Below are positions 58,848 to 64,000 of a stretch of DNA of 64,000 bases, piece after piece. A program made the position numbers and the translations under genes. This DNA comes from Bdellovibrio sp. (GTDB lineage: Bacteria; Bdellovibrionota; Bacteriovoracia; Bacteriovoracales; Bacteriovoracaceae). How positions within the stretch are numbered: the first letter of the stretch is position 1; each line of letters starts with the position of its first letter. The stretch covers positions 58,916-122,915 of the forward strand of contig JACPIU010000008.1 in assembly GCA_016187935.1 (NCBI GenBank), read 5' to 3'. The notes under the pieces are model-generated. The model worked only from the letters and a program-made list of their open reading frames with translations. It was not told the origin of the DNA and did no database searches.

Positions 58848-59951
58848 CTATTTACAGAAATCGGTTTTTTCGCGTGTATTAATATTGTGAAGTTGTATCA
58901 TTTCACAATCTTCATTGGTGGCATAAACATTAACCGTGATGCATTCTTTAGGTTTTGAATGAGTTGCATTCCATTTCATATTGTCCCTGCATACGAAATA
59001 CGCATCTTTGTTAATACATGCCCAATGCTGGCCTTTGCAGTTATAAACTAGGCCTCTACCCAATTCCTCATAGGTAGGAGGGGATACGTATTCGAGTGAT
59101 TTTTGCTTATCAAGTTGCTCAACGACTTTATCCATAGTCCCTTCTGATACAGTCGGATCTTTCACCTGATCGACCGGTACCGTTTCGCCAACCTGAAATG
59201 CTGTTACATCGCTATTCGCTGTTGAAGCTTGAGTATCAGTTCCACCACTGGGAGTGCGATCAACCGTATTGCTTTCAGGAACTGAATCAGGAACGGTAGC
59301 GACTGTGTCTGGAACTTTCTCATCCCCAACGGGAACTTCGGCTTGTGTTTGCTGTGGGACCTCGGTCGGTACTACCTCAGGTGTCGGTGCAGGTGTTGCA
59401 ACTTCAGCTATGGGATCTGGAGTAGGTGTGGCAACTTCAGCTACCGGCGTTGGCGTAGACACCGGCGAAGGAGTGGCCTGGGCCTGTTCTGCTGCTGGAG
59501 TTTCAATCGGTTTTGGTGGCTCTTCCTGTTGTTTTTCTTTCTTCGGATTCTTGACCACGGTAGCAGGGGGAGTGCTCTCTGCGGGCTGCTCAGTATTTAA
59601 AAACTCGTCTGCCGCAAAAAAAACTATTGCTATGCCTACACCTATTTTAATAATTTTGGATCGCTTGGCGGCCTTTGCATCAACCGGGGGTTTTCCATCT
59701 GGCGCTGTACCATCAACCTTTGATGAGGTCCCATGTGTTTTGGTTTGCGTTTTGGATTGGGTCTTTTCATGTGCATCAGTTTGCGTTGAACCGGTCATCG
59801 TAGCATTGCTCTTGGTGCCAGTCCTGGTTGCGGCATTAGTTGCTTCGCCTTCCCCATCTCCTGAATCCTTTTTGGGCGCAATTTTACCAAGCAGATTCGG
59901 AGGAATCTGGGACTTCACTTTGGCAATCAGGTCATCAAATTTAAATGCCAT
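58848..59951 (-). CDS. single-pass membrane protein with Pro/Thr-rich periplasmic region
   Basis: ATG 59951 starts a 367-residue protein. Residues 1-25 (FDDLIAKVKSQIPPNLLGKI) are amphipathic, then there is a low-complexity Thr/Ser-rich cytoplasmic part. One membrane helix follows near residue 105 (IIKIGVGIAIVFFAADEFL), and then a long PT/PV/EV-rich stretch with repeats of ATPTPDPIAEVATPAP. A C-terminal domain with six cysteines (CKGQHWACINK, YFVCRDNMK, KECITVN, NEDCEMI, DFCK) ends the protein. The extended region could span the periplasm, TonB-like. Confidence 0.75.
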   Translation of the reverse strand: MAFKFDDLIAKVKSQIPPNLLGKIAPKKDSGDGEGEATNAATRTGTKSNATMTGSTQTDAHEKTQSKTQTKTHGTSSKVDGTAPDGKPPVDAKAAKRSKIIKIGVGIAIVFFAADEFLNTEQPAESTPPATVVKNPKKEKQQEEPPKPIETPAAEQAQATPSPVSTPTPVAEVATPTPDPIAEVATPAPTPEVVPTEVPQQTQAEVPVGDEKVPDTVATVPDSVPESNTVDRTPSGGTDTQASTANSDVTAFQVGETVPVDQVKDPTVSEGTMDKVVEQLDKQKSLEYVSPPTYEELGRGLVYNCKGQHWACINKDAYFVCRDNMKWNATHSKPKECITVNVYATNEDCEMIQLHNINTREKTDFCK

Positions 59952-60091
59952 AATATTAACCAACTACAGAGAACTTATCGGGGATATTCTAAAAAGCTGT
60001 AATTGAACTCATACACTTTGCTTTTAAAGCAGATGAGGAATGTTGACCAAACTACTTTATTTTTATTAACCGTCTTTTCCAGTCAGAGAAG

Positions 60092-62770
60092 TCATCGCTT
60101 TGAGCGATGTTTTGAACTTGCAAACTTTTTTGGGCCAGCAGCTCGTGGCACTCCACGATTGAAGCTTGAGCGACCACCACGCTGTGAACGTGCTTGCCCG
60201 TTACTTTGGCGAGGAGGAGGGCCTTGGCGAACAGGACCACCGCGTCGCCCTCGCTGAAAACGCGCACTTCGCCGATCGGCAAAACATGATTCACAAATTC
60301 CAAATTGAGAATTCTCTGGTAATGCCACCCCACAACTGGCACAGGTGCGTACAATCTTATCGCTTAGTAATTTATTAAGTTTATCAATCGCCTTGCCTTT
60401 ATTTTCTAATAAAAATAGTTCGTCATGTTCAAAGCGTTTAAAATTAAAATGCCGGGCGAGCCACTGATAAAGTTCCACACATTTTATCGACGTTTCTAAA
60501 TAATCAATGTCATTGGATTCAGGCTCAATAGGAGCAAAATCCACATTTACTCCTTTGGCAAAATTGTTAAGAATCCATACGTAATACTGTACGTGTTCCA
60601 GCAAACCAAGATTGACTGGAGCGCAGGCCAGACCAAAAATCTCAGCAATGGAAAGAATTTTATTAGAATCGGCATCTTCTACCATTTCCGCCAACTCGAT
60701 CATTTCTTTTAAATCAACACAGAAAAACGGTTTCTGAAAGGTCATGGTATTAAATAGGCGCAGGAATTCTGAAAGCGTTAACTCTGGAAGAGCATTATTC
60801 TTTAAGGCCGTGTTTACCTGCGTAAAAATATCCAAGTCAGGGCCTACCATACATTGTGTTTTTTGGGGCAATTCTGTCTGAAGGGCATCACGTATTTGGG
60901 CAAGCCCATTTTCAACTTTGGTGAGACAGTTCACTTCACCAACGGGAAATCGATTGAATCTTCCCGCCCGACCTGCAATCTGTTTAATTTCTGATAACGT
61001 AATAGGAATAGTCTCATCATCTATATGTTTAGTAAGCGTGGAAAAAATAATTCTCTTAATTGGCAAGTTCATACCCATGGCAATGGCGTCGGTAGACACA
61101 ATGACATCTGTCTCTTCGGCATCAAATTTACGGGCCTGCTCCCGTCGTACTTCTGGACCTAAACGTCCATATACAATGGAAACGCGAAAACCTAAATTTT
61201 CAATTTCCGCTTTATATTTCAGGGCATTCTTGCGAGAAAAAACAATCAGAGCGTCACTTCGCTCCAAATCACCTAGTCGCAAAGGCGCTGAAGCCAACCT
61301 GAGTTCGCACATTCGATCGTACTTCCTTATTTCCAGTGTATCCCCGCAAAGCGCCACAATCTGTTCGATCAATTGCAACACAGTTGGATCACCACAAATA
61401 TGGATTTCCGGTGAATACATATTCACCAGGGCCCTGGTCCAGGCCCATCCCCTTTGAGGATCAGAAATCATTTGAACTTCATCAATGACACACGAATCAA
61501 AATCTTCATGGAATCTGGCCATCTCAATGGTAGAAGAATAATGAGTAGAACCTTCGACTTCGATGACCTCTTCACCCGTGAGAAGCGTCGTTTTCACTCC
61601 CTTCTCGGTTAGGGTGTCATAAAGTTCACCGGCAAGTAAACGAAGTGGAGCAAGATAACATCCTTTTTTAACGCGACAAAGTTCTTGTATCGCATGGTAA
61701 GTTTTCCCCGAATTAGTAGGTCCCATGTGATAAATAATTCGCCTTGTCAGTTCCCGCGCCCGGGAATGAATCCAAAACTCACCTAAATATCGCTTTAAGA
61801 TGGTGGCAGAAATGTCTTTACGCTTAAAAGCTAAAACGGACTTAATCAATTTTGAAAATTCTGTTTCAAGATAATATTCACCACGCCAAAGATTCGTGCC
61901 GAGTATCGTTAAAAAACGTGTAAATTCATGTTCTGAAATTAAGTCTCCGCGCAATGATTGCGTTCTTAAAATCTCTTGAAACCACGGTTTAAGCAGCTCC
62001 GCTCTTCTCATTGCCAAAGGAGCGGGAAAAGTGAAATTTGTCTTAACACGCTCTTTTATCTGAGACTCTATTCTGGCGAGAACACTTCTTTTCAGTTTAA
62101 AACGGATCGCAAAAAACTTTTTGTCCAAGGTTCTTTGAAATTCCTTAAAAACATCTTCCGTTTTGCGACTGTTTAAATCCAGAACCTCTTCTAAATTCTT
62201 ATAGGTCTGTTTAATCAACTCCATCGATTCTTCGTAAACAATATCGCGAAACCTATTTCTAAATTCCCCAAGACATAAATTACACTGGCATGGAAAATCT
62301 TTTGGCTTTATTTCGGAATTAAATTTCTCTTTTAACAGATTTTGGGTTTTTTCGTGGCCCAGAACTATTTCTGTGGACCACTTGAGAAAAAAAAGTTCCT
62401 GTTCTTTTAATTTATCTATTGAAAGTGTACCTGTTTCCAAATCAGTAAAGAGGCCGATTTCTTTGTCTGGGAATAAAAAGTCGTCAAGGAAACATATTTC
62501 CAATACCACAGCACGGTTAAGAAATTCACCGTAAAAACCAAACTCTTGATTAAAAAAAGGAATCAATGATGGAAAGGCCATGAATGTCTTGTCTAATGTT
62601 AACTGAATCGTCGCCAAGGTATCTAAAATGACGGCGGCATCGCTGGTTGAGCGGATTAAATTTTCTTCTTCGTTAAAAGCATTGACTCGGATAATGGCCT
62701 TTCTTTCTGCATCTAAGAGTAGTTTAAGGGAAGTAAAATCAATAGGACGTTGGATTTCAGAGGGATTCAC
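60092..62770 (-). CDS. Suv3-like superfamily 2 RNA helicase with zinc ribbon and RG-rich tail
   Basis: The 892-residue protein has a helical N-terminal third, then a helicase core: GPTNSGKT (Walker A, about 349-356), TLLTGEEV, CVIDEVQM (motif II, about 433), STDAIAMGMNLPIKRIIFST and IKQIAGRAGRFNRF (motif VI). The core and the SUV3-type C-domain match the mitochondrial degradosome helicase Suv3/SUPV3L1. A zinc-ribbon-like CxxC...CxxC (about 807-826) and an RG/RGG-rich tail follow, features for RNA binding. It likely unwinds structured RNA for exonucleolytic decay. ATG 62770 is the natural start. Confidence 0.9.
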   Translation of the reverse strand: MNPSEIQRPIDFTSLKLLLDAERKAIIRVNAFNEEENLIRSTSDAAVILDTLATIQLTLDKTFMAFPSLIPFFNQEFGFYGEFLNRAVVLEICFLDDFLFPDKEIGLFTDLETGTLSIDKLKEQELFFLKWSTEIVLGHEKTQNLLKEKFNSEIKPKDFPCQCNLCLGEFRNRFRDIVYEESMELIKQTYKNLEEVLDLNSRKTEDVFKEFQRTLDKKFFAIRFKLKRSVLARIESQIKERVKTNFTFPAPLAMRRAELLKPWFQEILRTQSLRGDLISEHEFTRFLTILGTNLWRGEYYLETEFSKLIKSVLAFKRKDISATILKRYLGEFWIHSRARELTRRIIYHMGPTNSGKTYHAIQELCRVKKGCYLAPLRLLAGELYDTLTEKGVKTTLLTGEEVIEVEGSTHYSSTIEMARFHEDFDSCVIDEVQMISDPQRGWAWTRALVNMYSPEIHICGDPTVLQLIEQIVALCGDTLEIRKYDRMCELRLASAPLRLGDLERSDALIVFSRKNALKYKAEIENLGFRVSIVYGRLGPEVRREQARKFDAEETDVIVSTDAIAMGMNLPIKRIIFSTLTKHIDDETIPITLSEIKQIAGRAGRFNRFPVGEVNCLTKVENGLAQIRDALQTELPQKTQCMVGPDLDIFTQVNTALKNNALPELTLSEFLRLFNTMTFQKPFFCVDLKEMIELAEMVEDADSNKILSIAEIFGLACAPVNLGLLEHVQYYVWILNNFAKGVNVDFAPIEPESNDIDYLETSIKCVELYQWLARHFNFKRFEHDELFLLENKGKAIDKLNKLLSDKIVRTCASCGVALPENSQFGICESCFADRRSARFQRGRRGGPVRQGPPPRQSNGQARSQRGGRSSFNRGVPRAAGPKKFASSKHRSKR

Positions 62771-62776
62771 TAAGCT

Positions 62777-62823
62777 AAGAATGCCTGAAATGATCTACAT
62801 TGTAAATCACCACAGGCATTCTT
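62777..62823. terminator. stem-loop between the aminopeptidase and helicase genes
   Basis: AAGAATGCCTG (62777-62787) and CAGGCATTCTT (62813-62823) are perfect arms, and an inner GATYTACA/TGTAGATC pairing extends the stem with one mismatch. It lies 15 bases after the aminopeptidase stop. The U tract is weak, so it may end transcription poorly or act as a leader structure for the helicase gene. Confidence 0.55.
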
Positions 62824-62837
62824 GATCATGAGACTAA

Positions 62838-64000
62838 TTAATTATCGAGTTCTACTGCGAACGCTACACCGAGTTTAGCAAAATGCAGAGCATGCTGAGC
62901 GTTGCCACGAGAAAGTTCTATCGTATCTTGCGGGGTATGAATTCTCCGATTCATCTCATTCATGCGGGCCTCAAATGGCATGGAGGCCGGAAATCCCTGA
63001 CCATGCCAAGAAGCATGATCACTACAAGCATATCCACAGCGATCTTGTCCCCAAGGAACTTTGACGTATTCATCAATTAAACGTCCCATAAAAGCATTTT
63101 GTTCAGTATTGGTATAGTCCGACATTAAAACAATATCCAGATCGGCGGAACCCTTATAATTCGTCATATCAAGCTGCATGACTCCGATGATATTTTGATT
63201 CTCGCGTTTTGCCTGTTGGGCGATCTCTTTTGAACCCCATAATCCAACTTCTTCCGCGGCATAGGCCATGAATTTGATAGTATGCTTTGGACGGTAAGAT
63301 GACGTCATTAAAACTCTCACAATCTCGGTTAGAGTTGCGATACCGCTCGCGTTATCATCAGCTCCGGGAGCATGGTTACTGGATCGATCACCAAAGTACC
63401 CTGAAATAGAATCCCCATGGCCGCCAAGCACGATAATTTCTTCTGGTGTCTCACTCCCGGTAAGTGTCAATACAACCGAAGGTTGAGGCCAGCCAGAGTG
63501 TCGAAAAAATTCAACCTTGGCATCCGTTCGTCCTTGCACCAGGGTTTCCCAAGTTTCTTTCACCAATTTTTGAGAATCTTGTCCGGTTTGTGACTTATAG
63601 TAGCGGTTTTTAAAACTAGAAAGTTTTTGAATGGTACTCGCAATATTCGGTGCACTCAATTCGGTCAAAAGCGCTCGAACACTCTCGCCTTGATTAATAG
63701 AATAATCAGCAAAATTCATGGATTTGGCGTGAAAACGTTCCCCTTCATTATTGGCCCATTCAAGTGCCTCTGCCAAAGTCTCATGGCCGATAAAACCACC
63801 ACATCGATGAAATTTGTCGTGCATTAGATGACCAATTTGGTGAAGCTCACTTTCACGCACTTTCATGACAGTAATGCCATTAGAAAATTCTTGCTTCTCA
63901 CTAGGATCGTGAAGAAATCCAAAAGTTTTTCCTATTTGAAGAGCGGCATCGTGGCCAATCGTGGCCCAAAATTCTCGATCAAGATTTTTGATATTCTTTG
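62838..64000 (-). CDS. M28 family aminopeptidase, N-terminus beyond the right edge
   Basis: The open frame continues past the internal ATG at 63866 to the window edge (NLDREFWATIGHDAALQIGK just upstream), so the true start is outside. The M28 zinc sites are visible: VLGGHGDS (His-x-Asp), GADDNASGIA (bridging Asp), YAAEEVGLWGS (catalytic and ligand Glu), MQLDMTNYKG (Asp) and CSDHASW (final His). This is a co-catalytic two-zinc exopeptidase, often secreted. With the oligopeptide transporter it suits peptide scavenging. Confidence 0.9.
   Translation of the reverse strand, partial: KNIKNLDREFWATIGHDAALQIGKTFGFLHDPSEKQEFSNGITVMKVRESELHQIGHLMHDKFHRCGGFIGHETLAEALEWANNEGERFHAKSMNFADYSINQGESVRALLTELSAPNIASTIQKLSSFKNRYYKSQTGQDSQKLVKETWETLVQGRTDAKVEFFRHSGWPQPSVVLTLTGSETPEEIIVLGGHGDSISGYFGDRSSNHAPGADDNASGIATLTEIVRVLMTSSYRPKHTIKFMAYAAEEVGLWGSKEIAQQAKRENQNIIGVMQLDMTNYKGSADLDIVLMSDYTNTEQNAFMGRLIDEYVKVPWGQDRCGYACSDHASWHGQGFPASMPFEARMNEMNRRIHTPQDTIELSRGNAQHALHFAKLGVAFAVELDN

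Noticed and set aside
59254-60006. A 250-codon open frame on the plus strand rich in Gly, Val, Thr, Ser.
   Set aside because: It is antisense to the low-complexity Pro/Thr/Glu region of the membrane protein at 58848-59951; the codon bias there keeps the reverse frame open. It lacks a sensible start region or folds.
1-64000. CRISPR array or cas genes.
   Set aside because: No regularly spaced repeats of 24-40 bases and no Cas-like proteins were seen anywhere in the window.

Overview
The window looks like a chromosome segment from a member of Bdellovibrionota (a Bdellovibrio/Bacteriovorax-type bacterium). This placement is inferred from gene content: many small secreted proteins and lipoproteins, several HD-GYP-type signalling proteins, two consecutive ArsA/Get3-like ATPases, a Suv3-like RNA helicase and reverse transsulfuration genes. 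No rRNA or other phylogenetic marker is present, so it is not proven. One RNA gene is clear: tRNA-Leu(UAG) on the minus strand at 37402-37486.

Left core (1-9.6 kb): cell-envelope and signalling genes. They include a degenerate HD-GYP protein, a Gly/Tyr-rich secreted protein, a divergent PEP-synthase-like ATP-grasp/swivel protein, a beta-propeller protein, an AI-2E family permease and a secreted HExxH protein.

Accessory block (about 9.7-37.4 kb): this is a stack of mobile elements in one tRNA-Leu gene. The tRNA 3' end occurs three times in direct orientation: intact at 37393-37418, a very good copy at 23465-23490 and a decayed copy at 14617-14642. The right-hand element (about 13.9 kb) carries an intact tyrosine integrase, an excisionase, a TraD/VirD4-like coupling ATPase, a replication-relaxation family protein, a large inverted repeat that could be an oriT, two toxin-antitoxin (TA) pairs, a chimeric phosphoesterase, a membrane-protein operon and a candidate antiphage locus (Mrr-type nuclease fused to a STAND-like NTPase, with membrane-protein neighbours). 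The middle element (about 8.8 kb) is decaying. It holds cargo genes of unknown function, an integrase stub, an antitoxin whose toxin has been deleted, an orphan DUF1778 antitoxin, and an AbiE pair whose toxin is cut off at the attachment site. The leftmost 5 kb carries a HigBA-like pair, a regulator, a GC-richer MerB-like/GNAT patch and a frameshifted toxin with its antitoxin.

Right core (37.5-64 kb): a coiled-coil protein paired with an HD-GYP-like protein, a complete oligopeptide ABC transporter operon (A-B-C-D-F), a TPR lipoprotein, PhaR, an outer-membrane protein followed by the ArsA-like pair, cystathionine beta-synthase with cystathionine gamma-lyase (methionine-to-cysteine reverse transsulfuration), a degenerate PP2C-like protein, a canonical HD-GYP phosphodiesterase, a Pro-rich single-pass membrane protein, a Suv3-like helicase with an RG-rich tail, and an M28 aminopeptidase that runs off the right edge.

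The most promising unknowns are the Mrr-STAND locus with its membrane neighbours, the relaxase-less mobilizable element with its giant hairpin, and the exchanged C-terminal tails shared by antitoxins and a phosphoesterase.
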